From Gammaproteobacteria bacterium (lineage in GTDB: Bacteria; Pseudomonadota; Gammaproteobacteria; Steroidobacterales; Steroidobacteraceae), in the NCBI GenBank assembly GCA_025359565.1, contig JANYFY010000009.1, positions 496,001 through 560,000 on the forward strand: a stretch of DNA of 64,000 nucleotides, written 5' to 3'. The translations under genes and the position numbers were made by a program. The notes beneath the pieces were generated by a model, which worked only from the letters and a program-made list of their open reading frames with translations, ran no database searches and was not told where the DNA came from. This document shows positions 26,970-35,286 of the stretch, in pieces (positions within the stretch are counted from its first letter, which is position 1; each line of letters opens with the position of its first letter).

Positions 26970-28454
26970 ATGCGCACGGTTAAGACAATGGGCTTATTAG
27001 GAACTGGTGTTATTGGCGGCGGTTGGGCTGCTCGTGCGCTGCATTTTGGAATCGATGTTATTGCGGCGGATGTCAAACCTGAAATGGAGTCGTGGATTCG
27101 CGGTGCTGTCGCCAATGCCGAGCCAGCGTTGGCGCGATTGACCTTTGCGCCGCTGCCCGCCAAGGGCGAGTTATCTTTTACCACCGATCTTCGCGTAATG
27201 GCGGAGCGTGCGGATTTTATCCAGGAAAATATTCCGGAGCAATTGAGCCTTAAGCAAAAAATGCTTGCCGAGGTGAGTAAAATTGCACCAGCAGACGTCA
27301 TTATTGCTTCGAGTACTTCGGGGCTTACTCCTACTGATTTGCAGCGTGACATGCTTATCCCGGAGCGTTTCTGTGTGGCGCATCCATTCAACCCGGTGTA
27401 CTTGTTACCGTTGGTCGAGCTTGTCGGTGGAGCGAAGACGACTCAAGCGACCATTGACGCAGCGGCACTTTTTTTCACCTTCATCGGTATGCATCCCTTG
27501 CATGTGCGGCGTGAGGTACCAGGACATTTGACGGACCGCTTGCAGGAAGCTTTATGGCGCGAGATTTTGCATATTGTTAACGATGGGATTGCGAGCACGG
27601 GTGAATTAGACGATGCCATTATTTATGGCCCCGGACTGCGGTGGGCCGCCATGGGGACCAATATGATTTATCACCTGGCGGGAGGCGAGGCCGGAATGCG
27701 GCATATGTTGGCGCAGTTCGGACCTTGCCTCAAATGGCCGTGGACCAAATTAGAGGCGCCGGAACTGACCGAGAGTCTCATTGACCGCATGGTCGAGGGA
27801 ACTTCGGAGCAGGCTGCGGGCCGATCTATCCGCGATATCGAACGCCTCAGAGATGACTACCTCGTCGCGATCCAGCAAGTCCTAAGGCAATTCAATATTG
27901 GGGCCGGGTCAACTTTGCGTGCTCTTGAGGAGCGCCTGTATCAGGATGCGGACACCGGGGAATCGACATCTAGCTCGCTGACTGCGGCACTGCCCTTGCG
28001 ACTTGTGACGACTGCCGTGCGTCCGGAATGGGTGGACTATAACGGGCATATGTCGGATTTTCGTTATGGTCAGCTGTTTGGTCAGGCGATGGACGCACTA
28101 TTTCGGAAGATCGGCGTGGATGCTGATTATCGCGCTTCAGGGCATATGTACTACAACGTCGAAAGTCGGGTAATGCATTTTGCTGAAGCTAAGGTTAACG
28201 AACCTTTGTATGTGACAACCCAAATTCTCGCTGCTGACGAGAAGAAGCTGCAAGTGTTTCACAGCATGCACCGCGTGCACGATGATTTTCAAATAGCCAT
28301 CGGTGAGCAGCTATATTTACATGTGGATAGCGGCGCGGCTAAAGCATCGTCGGCGAAATCGAGTGTCATCGCCAAAATTGAGACCTTACGTAAGGCTCAT
28401 GCGGTGCTATCGCTGCCGGAACAAGCGGGGCGTATTGTGGGAGCGAGACGCTAA
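26970..28454 (+). CDS. lcdH: L-carnitine 3-dehydrogenase fused to a hotdog thioesterase
   Basis: Two-domain protein of 494 residues. The N-terminal part is a 3-hydroxyacyl-CoA dehydrogenase-like NAD enzyme with GTGVIGGGW at residues 11-19, ASSTSGLTPTDLQ, and AHPFNPVYLLPLVELVGG, as in carnitine dehydrogenase. The C-terminal part (about 342-470) is a 4HBT hotdog domain with VRPEWVDYNGHM. This fusion is known in carnitine degraders: the dehydrogenase makes 3-dehydrocarnitine and the thioesterase releases glycine betaine from betainyl-CoA. The BKACE cleavage enzyme needed between the two steps is not in this window. It is first in an operon with a TetR regulator and an acyl-CoA dehydrogenase. A related hydroxy-onium substrate is possible. 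Confidence 0.87.
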   Translation: MRTVKTMGLLGTGVIGGGWAARALHFGIDVIAADVKPEMESWIRGAVANAEPALARLTFAPLPAKGELSFTTDLRVMAERADFIQENIPEQLSLKQKMLAEVSKIAPADVIIASSTSGLTPTDLQRDMLIPERFCVAHPFNPVYLLPLVELVGGAKTTQATIDAAALFFTFIGMHPLHVRREVPGHLTDRLQEALWREILHIVNDGIASTGELDDAIIYGPGLRWAAMGTNMIYHLAGGEAGMRHMLAQFGPCLKWPWTKLEAPELTESLIDRMVEGTSEQAAGRSIRDIERLRDDYLVAIQQVLRQFNIGAGSTLRALEERLYQDADTGESTSSSLTAALPLRLVTTAVRPEWVDYNGHMSDFRYGQLFGQAMDALFRKIGVDADYRASGHMYYNVESRVMHFAEAKVNEPLYVTTQILAADEKKLQVFHSMHRVHDDFQIAIGEQLYLHVDSGAAKASSAKSSVIAKIETLRKAHAVLSLPEQAGRIVGARR

Positions 28455-28474
28455 TTGCATAGGCGGAGATCGAA

Positions 28475-29089
28475 ATGCCAAAAGTAGTGGATCACGAAAA
28501 ACGTCGCGATGAAATTGCGCTGGTTGCGTGTAAGGTTGTTGCAAAATATGGATTTGAGCGCTCCACGATGGCGCGCATCGCCCGTGCATCGGGCTATACC
28601 ACCGGAATGGTGGCGCACTATTATAAATACAAGCACGATATAATCCTCGCCTCGCTACGGCTCATATTGCGGCGTATTGATCAACGTTTAACTCGCCAGC
28701 GTGAACAGGGTGAAAGTAATTTACTGATCATTTTATCGGAGGCATTGGCGCTGGACACACAGCGATTTGCCGAGTGTGCTTTTTGGATGGCTTTTTGGGG
28801 GCAAGTGTCTACGCATAAAAGACTCAAACAATTGAATGTTTGGGTGCACGGTGAATATATGAGGTTATTCGAGCGTTGTTTTACTGATCATTGGCCGGAA
28901 TGGAAAACCTTGAAGGCCGAAGTACGGGATCAGGTAGTACGGTCGGTGGTGACCACCATCAATGGACTCACGGCGAGTGCCGTCACCAGTCGGCGTGATT
29001 GGCCGGCCACAAGGCAAGTCGCACAATTGCAATTTCAGTTAAGGCTAATAGAGGGTTGGGTAAAAAAAAGCGGTCGCAAGGAGATGTAG
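28475..29089 (+). CDS. TetR/BetI-like transcriptional regulator
   Basis: A 204-residue repressor. The N-terminal helix-turn-helix (about residues 25-50) includes RSTMARIARASGYTTGMVAHYYKYK, resembling BetI, the choline/betaine regulator. The C-terminal half is all-helical with an AFWMAFWGQV segment typical of the BetI ligand domain. The ATG follows GGAG by seven bases. It lies between the carnitine dehydrogenase and acyl-CoA dehydrogenase genes, so it probably controls this operon through the inverted repeat at 26927-26944. Unlike the protein at 17060-18730 it has no fused domain. Confidence 0.9.
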   Translation: MPKVVDHEKRRDEIALVACKVVAKYGFERSTMARIARASGYTTGMVAHYYKYKHDIILASLRLILRRIDQRLTRQREQGESNLLIILSEALALDTQRFAECAFWMAFWGQVSTHKRLKQLNVWVHGEYMRLFERCFTDHWPEWKTLKAEVRDQVVRSVVTTINGLTASAVTSRRDWPATRQVAQLQFQLRLIEGWVKKSGRKEM

Positions 29090-30253
29090 GTGGATTTTTC
29101 CCTGAGTGATGAGCAGCAACTGATCGTTAAAACGACCCGCGATTTTGTGCGCAACGAATTATATCCCCATGAACACGAAGTCGAATCGACTGGAGTATTG
29201 CGGGATGAACTCCAGCGGGAATTGAAGGCTAAAGCCATTGATGCAGGTTTGTACGCAGCTAACATGCCTTTGGAAGTGGGTGGCGGCGGATTGGATACGG
29301 TTTCTTGGGTACTATATGAGAAGGAATTAGGTCGTACCAATTATGCGTTGCATTATTCCTGTGTCGGTAGGCCGTCCAATATTCTGCTGGCGTGTGTTGG
29401 GGCTCAGCGCGATCAATATTTATTGCCCACGGTTAAGGGCGATCGAACTGAATGCCTGGCAATGACCGAACCGAGTGCAGGCTCTGACTTGCGCGGTATG
29501 AAAACCACTGCAGTCCTTGCGGGCAATGATTTTTTGATTAATGGCACTAAACATTTTATCAGCCACGCCGATCACTCCGACTATGTAATCCTATTTGCAG
29601 CCTCCGGGGAGGAGAGCAGCGGCAAAACCAAGCGCAAGCTCATGACCGCATTTTTAATTGATCGCGATCATCCGGGTTTTGTCATACGGCCTGGGTATAC
29701 CAACGTTTCGCATCGCGGATACACGAATAGCATCCTGGAATTCAATAATTGCCGCGTGCCACAATCGGCGGTACTCGGTGAGGTACATCGCGGATTCGAG
29801 GTCGCTAATACTTGGCTGGGTGCGACTCGGCTGCAAGTGGCCGCAACCTGCCTCGGGCGCGCTGAACGCGCTTTGGAATTGTCGACGCAGTGGGCGGTCG
29901 ACCGGGTGCAATTTGGGCAGGCTATCGGGAAGTTTCAGGGTGTGAGCTTTAAACTGGCGGACATGGCGGTTGAACTGCGCGCCGCGGAACTGCTGGTGCT
30001 CGAAGCGGCGTGGAAACGGGACCATAAGCGCGATACGGATATGGACATGGCGATTGCCAAATTGAAAGCGACTGAGATGCTCGCCATGGTCGCGGATGAA
30101 GCCTTGCAAATACATGGGGGCATGGGTCTCATGAGCGACTTACCGCTGGAGCGAATTTGGCGCGATGCGCGTATTGAACGTATTTGGGACGGCACCAGTG
30201 AGGTCCAACGGCATATTATTTCGCGGAGTTTATTGCGCCCCCTAGGAGGATAG
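29090..30253 (+). CDS. Acyl-CoA dehydrogenase
   Basis: FAD-dependent acyl-CoA dehydrogenase, 387 residues, normal family length. Motifs are MTEPSAGSDLRGMKT (substrate/FAD loop), DRVQFGQAIGKFQ and QIHGGMGLMSD. The C-terminal block reads RIWDGTSEVQRHI, with Asp367 where many members have the catalytic Glu. The GTG start is directly after the TetR stop. In this setting a betaine-type acyl-CoA such as gamma-butyrobetainyl-CoA is a reasonable guess, but no CoA ligase or CoA transferase is present nearby to make it. Confidence 0.9.
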   Translation: MDFSLSDEQQLIVKTTRDFVRNELYPHEHEVESTGVLRDELQRELKAKAIDAGLYAANMPLEVGGGGLDTVSWVLYEKELGRTNYALHYSCVGRPSNILLACVGAQRDQYLLPTVKGDRTECLAMTEPSAGSDLRGMKTTAVLAGNDFLINGTKHFISHADHSDYVILFAASGEESSGKTKRKLMTAFLIDRDHPGFVIRPGYTNVSHRGYTNSILEFNNCRVPQSAVLGEVHRGFEVANTWLGATRLQVAATCLGRAERALELSTQWAVDRVQFGQAIGKFQGVSFKLADMAVELRAAELLVLEAAWKRDHKRDTDMDMAIAKLKATEMLAMVADEALQIHGGMGLMSDLPLERIWRDARIERIWDGTSEVQRHIISRSLLRPLGG

Positions 30254-30254
30254 G

Positions 30255-31472
30255 TTGATTGCCTGCTCGCATCGTCCGCCATGCCCGGGATGCCCACGGT
30301 TTGGTGAGCCTGGTATCGCTCCTAACGCACACGCCTCGCTCGATGAGCTCGCAAGGGTTTATAAGCTACCTAAGGTTGTGGTGATTTCGGGTTCGATGAT
30401 GGGTTTTCGACACCGGGCGCGATTAGCGATTCGTGGACGCTTAGGATCTCCAAAAGTCGGATTATTTGAGTTAGATACTCACCATGTCGTGCATATCCCG
30501 CACTGTAGTATTCAACACCCCTTGATCAATCGCGTCGCAAGCATCGTGCGACTTGCGCTGGTTGAGGCTCGCGTGACTTGTTATTCGGATAAGGCTCATC
30601 TAGGAGTCGCTCGCTACTTGCAAGTGGTGATAGAGCGTCACTCGCAAACTGCTCAGGTTGTCATGGTGGCTAATTGCACCGACGTTGATCCCTTGGTGCC
30701 ATGCTTTGAATTGATTCGCGAACGGCTGGGTAGCGATCTGCATAGCCTGTGGTTTAATTCTAAATGTGATCGATCTAACACCATCCTCGGTCCTGACTTT
30801 CAAAATTATTGTGGGCCAGCCAGCGTGGTCGAACATTTCGGTGGTACCGCAATACACTATCCGCCGGGTGCATTCGGACAGAATAATCTTGATATTGCTC
30901 AAACGATTATCGAGCATGTCCGTGCTCAGATTCCAGAAGGCGCTCAAGTTACCGAATTTTATGCGGGGGTGGGTGCGATCGGACTATCGGTGTTAGATCG
31001 AGTCAGCGCGCTCTCGATGAACGAACTTAACCTGCATTCCTTATGCGGACTCGAACTGGGACTCGCTGAGCTTGATGCCGAAAGCCGCCAGAAAGCCACT
31101 GTGGTCCCGGGATCGGCGGTCGCTGCATGCCGAGCGGCACGCGCGCCGGTGGGCGTGACGGTTAGCATGGCTGCGTCCGCGCAGGTGGTCATTGCCGACC
31201 CACCCCGCAAGGGGCTCGACGGTGAACTTGCTACGCACTTAAGCGATTACCCTCCACAGCAATTTATTTATATTAGTTGCGGACTAGAGTCTTTTATTCT
31301 AGATGCTGCTCGCCTGACAGCAAATGGCACGTTGCGCCTCAGCGCGCTGACCGCTTTTAATCTAATGCCTTACACCGAGCATGTTGAAACCGTAGCGCGA
31401 TTTGAGCGGGTGGAGACCTATGCCGCAGGTTCTCCTCCCTCTAACCAATTGTCGATAGTCAATCCCGAATAA
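30255..31472 (+). CDS. TrmA/RlmC/RlmD-family RNA m5U methyltransferase
   Basis: SAM-dependent uracil-5 RNA methyltransferase, 405 residues. An N-terminal 4Fe-4S motif is visible as Cys4-x5-Cys10-x2-Cys13, with a distant fourth cysteine in HIPHCSIQHP. The SAM-binding motif is EFYAGVGAIGLS, the motif IV analogue is ADPPRKGL, and the catalytic nucleophile is Cys342 in YISCGLESF. No TRAM domain is evident. It starts at a TTG two bases after the acyl-CoA dehydrogenase, with AGGAGG just upstream. The target base is unknown. Its placement at the end of a catabolic operon is odd. Confidence 0.85.
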   Translation: MIACSHRPPCPGCPRFGEPGIAPNAHASLDELARVYKLPKVVVISGSMMGFRHRARLAIRGRLGSPKVGLFELDTHHVVHIPHCSIQHPLINRVASIVRLALVEARVTCYSDKAHLGVARYLQVVIERHSQTAQVVMVANCTDVDPLVPCFELIRERLGSDLHSLWFNSKCDRSNTILGPDFQNYCGPASVVEHFGGTAIHYPPGAFGQNNLDIAQTIIEHVRAQIPEGAQVTEFYAGVGAIGLSVLDRVSALSMNELNLHSLCGLELGLAELDAESRQKATVVPGSAVAACRAARAPVGVTVSMAASAQVVIADPPRKGLDGELATHLSDYPPQQFIYISCGLESFILDAARLTANGTLRLSALTAFNLMPYTEHVETVARFERVETYAAGSPPSNQLSIVNPE

Positions 31473-31771
31473 TTCTTAAAATCGCTTCCGTTGCACCAGT
31501 TGTGGTTACGCCAGTTTCTGATTGATAAGGATTGGTAATCTCGACGACTCCATTCCTATTTCTCCGGCAGAATTGCAATGCGCGTACGAATTAAAACCGC
31601 CCCTTTTTTGCAGCGCAAATTTGAGCCTTTGGGAAGGGTTGAGCGCTTGAGCGCTACTATTCATGCAACTTCAAGTTATCGACAATGACCGATAGCCGCC
31701 ATAGCCTAACGTGAGACCCTTGCGACGCGCCGAATAGTGGTAACGCTGACACCGGTTTGCTCAGTTAATTG
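31473..31771. other. Non-coding stretch before the metX promoter
   Basis: I see no credible coding frame on either strand. It holds a small hairpin AGCGC-TTGA-GCGCT at 31642-31655 and, at 31693-31720, two blocks (TAGCCGCCA and AACGTGAGACCCT) that also occur in the same order at 18728-18748. The rest shows no recognisable element. Confidence 0.6.
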
Positions 31772-31800
31772 TTGACGAGCGCAGGCGCACTGCCTACTAT
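31772..31800 (+). promoter_or_regulatory. Sigma70-type promoter of the metX-metB transcript
   Basis: TTGACG (31772-31777) and TACTAT (31795-31800) are separated by exactly 17 bases. Transcription would begin near 31807, just at the 5' edge of the SAM riboswitch, so the transcript would carry the whole aptamer. Confidence 0.8.
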
Positions 31801-31808
31801 TCTCGCTA

Positions 31809-31927
31809 GTCTATTTAGACCGGCTGAGGGAAAGGCCCTTAGAAGCCGGGGCAACCATCCTTAAGAACAAATAAGGAACGGTGCCAACTCCTGCGGAACG
31901 CGCTTATGTCGTTTCCGATAGATAGAC
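31809..31927 (+). ncRNA. SAM-I (S-box) riboswitch
   Basis: S-adenosylmethionine-sensing leader of metX. P1 is formed by GTCTAT (31809-31814) and ATAGAC (31922-31927). P2 is CCGGCT/AGCCGG with the internal GAGGGAAAGGCCC core. GCAACC follows, then P3 TCCTTA/TAAGGA, the conserved GGTGCCAACTCCTGC block, and P4 CGGAA/TTCCG. These elements in this order are the S-box consensus. It lies between a good promoter and a methionine biosynthesis gene. Confidence 0.94.
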
Positions 31928-32026
31928 GGCCAATTGGCAGCTCATTGATGGCAATAGCGGCCTTATTATTGGCTTAAAGCGCTTTGGCGCTCCGCAGGGG
32001 TTTTTGTGAATCCTTTAGGAGTGCGA
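31928..32026 (+). promoter_or_regulatory. Expression platform and metX ribosome binding site
   Basis: About 100 bases follow the aptamer. GCCAAT (31929-31934) can pair with ATTGGC (31968-31973). A small hairpin AGCGC-TTTG-GCGCT lies near 31978-31991. The ribosome binding site AGGAG (32017-32021) lies in a mini-palindrome TCCT-TT-AGGA and is also complementary to ACTCCT inside the aptamer (31887-31892). No strong T-tract terminator is seen, so control of translation is more likely than attenuation. Confidence 0.5.
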
Positions 32027-33043
32027 ATGTTGGCTGAGCGTATCGATTCAAGTGGATTAACTCCCGGTGGAACGCAAGTGCGTGACGAAGTGCTAGCTTT
32101 GTCCACGCCGCATCGCCTGTATTTTGGGGACGAGCTTGCTGATGCACACGTTGCCTTTCGGCTCGAAGGACCTGCTAACGCGCCGGTTGTTGTGGCCCTC
32201 GGCGGAATTTCGGCTCATCGAAAAGTGACTGAGCCTGGAGTCGGTTGGTGGAGTGGGGTGGCAGGAGCGGGCCTTGGCATCGATACGCAGCGTTATCGAG
32301 TTTTGGGTATCGATTATATCGGCAGTGGCGGAGCCAGTTCTGGACCTGCCATCGGCACTCAATTTCCCCCCATCAGTGCCTTCGATCAAGCGAATGCTCT
32401 GCACGAGATATTACTGCACCTGGGCTTGGAATCGTTTCACGCCATCGTTGGTGCCTCGTATGGCGGCATGGTGGCGCTGTGCTTCGCGGCTCGATTTCCT
32501 TTGTTAGTGAACCGTATCGTAGTACTGAGCGCTAGCGATAAGGCTCATCCCTTATCCACTGCCTGGCGTAGCGTGCAACGCCAAATCGTGCGCGAGGCGA
32601 TTGCTCGCGGGGATGGTGCCGCCGGACTTAAACTGGCTCGCGCTTTGGCGATGGCGACTTATAGAAGTTCGACGGAATTTGTACTGCGGTTTAGTGGAGC
32701 GCCAGTGCGAGGTGCGGATGGGTTTCGCTTTCCTGTTGAGGAGTACTTATTCGCGCGGGGCGATGACTATGTGCAGAAATATCGCGCTGAATCATTTTTA
32801 TGTTTAAGTGAGTCGATTGATTTGCATGCGGTGGACGCGACGTTGATTGATACGCCGGCAACATTCATTGCGGTGCGTGAGGATCAATTGGTGCCCTTCG
32901 ATGATATGGAATCCTTGGCTAAACGTCTTAAGGGAGCCAGTCAACTGGTCGCGATGAATTCGATTTTCGGTCACGATGCATTTTTGAAGGAAAGCGCTGC
33001 ACTGACTTCTATTATTACTTGTGCGCTTGGGAGTAGAACATGA
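32027..33043 (+). CDS. metX: Homoserine O-acyltransferase MetX
   Basis: Alpha/beta-hydrolase-fold enzyme that acylates homoserine at the start of methionine synthesis. The catalytic triad is Ser144 (GASYGGM), Asp286 (REDQLVPF) and His316 (GHDAFL). The ATG at 32027 has AGGAG five bases upstream; a GTG at 32006 would add seven residues and also has a possible ribosome binding site. MetX-fold proteins may use acetyl-CoA or succinyl-CoA, and relatives in xanthomonads use succinyl-CoA, so I leave the acyl group open. The gene is preceded by a SAM riboswitch and overlaps metB as ATGA. Confidence 0.93.
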   Translation: MLAERIDSSGLTPGGTQVRDEVLALSTPHRLYFGDELADAHVAFRLEGPANAPVVVALGGISAHRKVTEPGVGWWSGVAGAGLGIDTQRYRVLGIDYIGSGGASSGPAIGTQFPPISAFDQANALHEILLHLGLESFHAIVGASYGGMVALCFAARFPLLVNRIVVLSASDKAHPLSTAWRSVQRQIVREAIARGDGAAGLKLARALAMATYRSSTEFVLRFSGAPVRGADGFRFPVEEYLFARGDDYVQKYRAESFLCLSESIDLHAVDATLIDTPATFIAVREDQLVPFDDMESLAKRLKGASQLVAMNSIFGHDAFLKESAALTSIITCALGSRT

Positions 33044-34215
33044 AAAATAGGACAATAGCCACTCGTACGGTTCGGGCGGGTCTTGAATCGGACGCGCAAT
33101 TTGGCGCAGTGGTACCACCCATTTATTTATCGTCGAATTTTGCCTTTGACGGTTTTCGTAAGCAACGGAGCAAGTATGATTACACGCGTTCTGGCAATCC
33201 CACTCGTGATCAACTGGGCGCTGCGCTGGCTGATTTAGAGGGCGGTGCGGGCGCGGTGGTGACCTGCACGGGCCTTGCGGGCATTACGTTGATTGTGGCG
33301 ACCTTACCCTGTGGTTCGCGAGTGCTGATGCCGCACGATTGTTATGGCGGAACGCATCGCTTATTGACAGCCCTCCACAAACAGGGAACTTTGGTGGTTG
33401 ATTTTGTTGATCAGGGGAACCCGCAGGCATTAAAGGCGGCACTCGCGGCCAATCCTCGTTTGGTATGGATTGAAACGCCGAGTAATCCGTTGCTGCGCAT
33501 TGTGGATATTCGAGAGATTGCAACGGCAGCGCATGCGGTGGGGGCAATGGTGGTGGTCGACAATACTTTCCTGTCGCCCGTGTGGCAACAACCTTTGAAA
33601 TTAGGCGCTGACTTAAGTTTGCATTCGACCACTAAATATTTGAATGGCCACAGCGATGTGGTGGGCGGTGTTGTGATTGCTGCAACGCTTGAGCGGCATC
33701 AGAATTTGTGCTGGTGGGCCAATGCGATCGGCGTTACGGGAGCGCCCTTTGATAGCTTCATGACTTTGCGGGGTGTGCGTAGCCTACACGCCCGGATGCG
33801 GGTCCACGCGGAGAATACCGGGGCCGTTGTGGAGGCCCTCAAGTTACATACGACGGTTGCGAAGGTGTATTACCCCGGGCTGGTCGATCATCCGGGACAC
33901 CAGATTGCGCAACGTCAACAATCGGGTTTTGGCGCCATGGTGAGTTTCGAGTTACGCGGCGGTGAACCTGCGGTAGAGGCTTTTCTCGCGGGATTGGAAT
34001 GTTTTACGCTCGCCGAATCCTTAGGCGGGGTCGAGAGCCTCATCGCGCACCCTGCGACTATGACCCACGCAGGCATGGATGAGACCGCACGCGTACGGGC
34101 GGGTATCGGCTCGGGGTTGTTGCGTGTCTCGGTGGGCATTGAAGACGCAGTTGATTTAGTCGACGATCTTAATGCTGCGCTCGGTCGCGCTGCGGGGATT
34201 GCTGGGGCGGCGTAG
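33040..34215 (+). CDS. metB: Cystathionine gamma-synthase family PLP enzyme
   Basis: Trans-sulfuration enzyme that joins O-acylhomoserine and cysteine to give cystathionine. It has 391 residues. The substrate-phosphate region carries YDYTRSGNPTRDQL, and the PLP Lys199 lies in HSTTKYLNGHSD, the Cys/Met metabolism signature. ESLGGVESLIAHPA near the C-terminus is typical of gamma-synthases and gamma-lyases. The overlap with metX and the SAM riboswitch upstream support a role in methionine synthesis. A role as O-acylhomoserine sulfhydrylase or gamma-lyase cannot be excluded by sequence alone. Confidence 0.9.
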   Translation: MKNRTIATRTVRAGLESDAQFGAVVPPIYLSSNFAFDGFRKQRSKYDYTRSGNPTRDQLGAALADLEGGAGAVVTCTGLAGITLIVATLPCGSRVLMPHDCYGGTHRLLTALHKQGTLVVDFVDQGNPQALKAALAANPRLVWIETPSNPLLRIVDIREIATAAHAVGAMVVVDNTFLSPVWQQPLKLGADLSLHSTTKYLNGHSDVVGGVVIAATLERHQNLCWWANAIGVTGAPFDSFMTLRGVRSLHARMRVHAENTGAVVEALKLHTTVAKVYYPGLVDHPGHQIAQRQQSGFGAMVSFELRGGEPAVEAFLAGLECFTLAESLGGVESLIAHPATMTHAGMDETARVRAGIGSGLLRVSVGIEDAVDLVDDLNAALGRAAGIAGAA

Positions 34216-34221
34216 CCGCTG

Positions 34222-35286
34222 TCACCCCAGCGCCGCTATCACCGCATCACCCGCCGCTTGAGTCGATGCGGCCGGCATCCCGGGCGCACTTAAATCCGCG
34301 GGCAGCACCCCCGCGACAATACTATCGGACACCGCTTTTTCTAAGGCCAACGCTTCGGTCTCAAGGTGGAAGGAATAGCGCAGCATAAGGGCGGCACTCA
34401 AAATGGCGGCAAAAGGGTTTGCGGTACCGCGACCGGCAATATCGGGCGCGGAGCCGTGAATCGGCTCGTACAGTCCCCCTCGAGCAGTTTCCCCCAGCGA
34501 AGCGGAGGGAAGCAATCCTAGTGATCCCGCCAACATCGAGGCTTCGTCGGTGAGAATATCGCCGAACATGTTTTCAGTGACAATCACGTCAAAATCACGC
34601 GGCTTGCGAATCAAATGCATGGCAGCCGAATCCACTAACATATGTTCAAAGGTAAGCCCAGGAAATTCAAGTGGCAGTATCCGATCAACGGCCGATCGCC
34701 ATAGGCGCGAAGTCTCCAGCACATTGGCTTTATCGACGGAAGTGAGTTTGCCACGGCGTTTGCGCGCCAAGTTTGCGGCGAGTCGTACCACCCGCTCAAT
34801 CTCTACCAGCGTATATCGACACACATCGGTAGCTTCGGTAGCACTTCTCTGTTTATCGCCAAAATAAATTCCGCCGGTCAGTTCACGCACCACCATGATA
34901 TCGACGCCCTGCAATAACTCAGCCTTGATGGGCGAGGCATGCAGTACCGCTGGATGCGGCGCCACAGGTCTTAGGTTTGCGAATAATCCCAATGCCTTGC
35001 GGAGCCCAAGCAGACCTTGTTCAGGTCTCACCGTAGCATCGGGCTGCGACCACTTAGGACCACCCACCGCGCCTAAAAGAATGGCATCGGCGCGCTGACA
35101 AAGCGCGAGTGTTTCAGCGGGTAGCGGCTGGCCACTCGCATCAATGGCGGCGCCACCGATGAGGGCCTGCTCGAATCTAAACGTATGACCGAATCGGGAG
35201 GCAATTTTCGTCAATGCACGCACGGATTGTGCGGTGACTTCGACGCCGATGCCATCACCGGGCAGGACCGCGATGAGCGCGTTCAA
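34222..35286 (-). CDS. leuB: 3-isopropylmalate dehydrogenase
   Basis: NAD-dependent decarboxylating dehydrogenase of leucine synthesis, 354 residues. Motifs are [10 protein letters not shown] at the N-terminus, the substrate loop [36 protein letters not shown], and the metal and NAD site [11 protein letters not shown] with [15 protein letters not shown]. It starts at a TTG that overlaps the leuD stop as TTGA. Its stop faces that of metB six bases away, with no visible terminator between them. It is the last gene of the minus-strand ilvC-leuC-leuD-leuB operon. Confidence 0.96.
   Translation of the reverse strand: MNALIAVLPGDGIGVEVTAQSVRALTKIASRFGHTFRFEQALIGGAAIDASGQPLPAETLALCQRADAILLGAVGGPKWSQPDATVRPEQGLLGLRKALGLFANLRPVAPHPAVLHASPIKAELLQGVDIMVVRELTGGIYFGDKQRSATEATDVCRYTLVEIERVVRLAANLARKRRGKLTSVDKANVLETSRLWRSAVDRILPLEFPGLTFEHMLVDSAAMHLIRKPRDFDVIVTENMFGDILTDEASMLAGSLGLLPSASLGETARGGLYEPIHGSAPDIAGRGTANPFAAILSAALMLRYSFHLETEALALEKAVSDSIVAGVLPADLSAPGMPAASTQAAGDAVIAALG

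Noticed and set aside
31642-31655. AGCGC-TTGA-GCGCT hairpin as a terminator after the RNA methyltransferase gene
   Set aside because: It lies about 170 bases after the stop, has a short stem and no T-tract.
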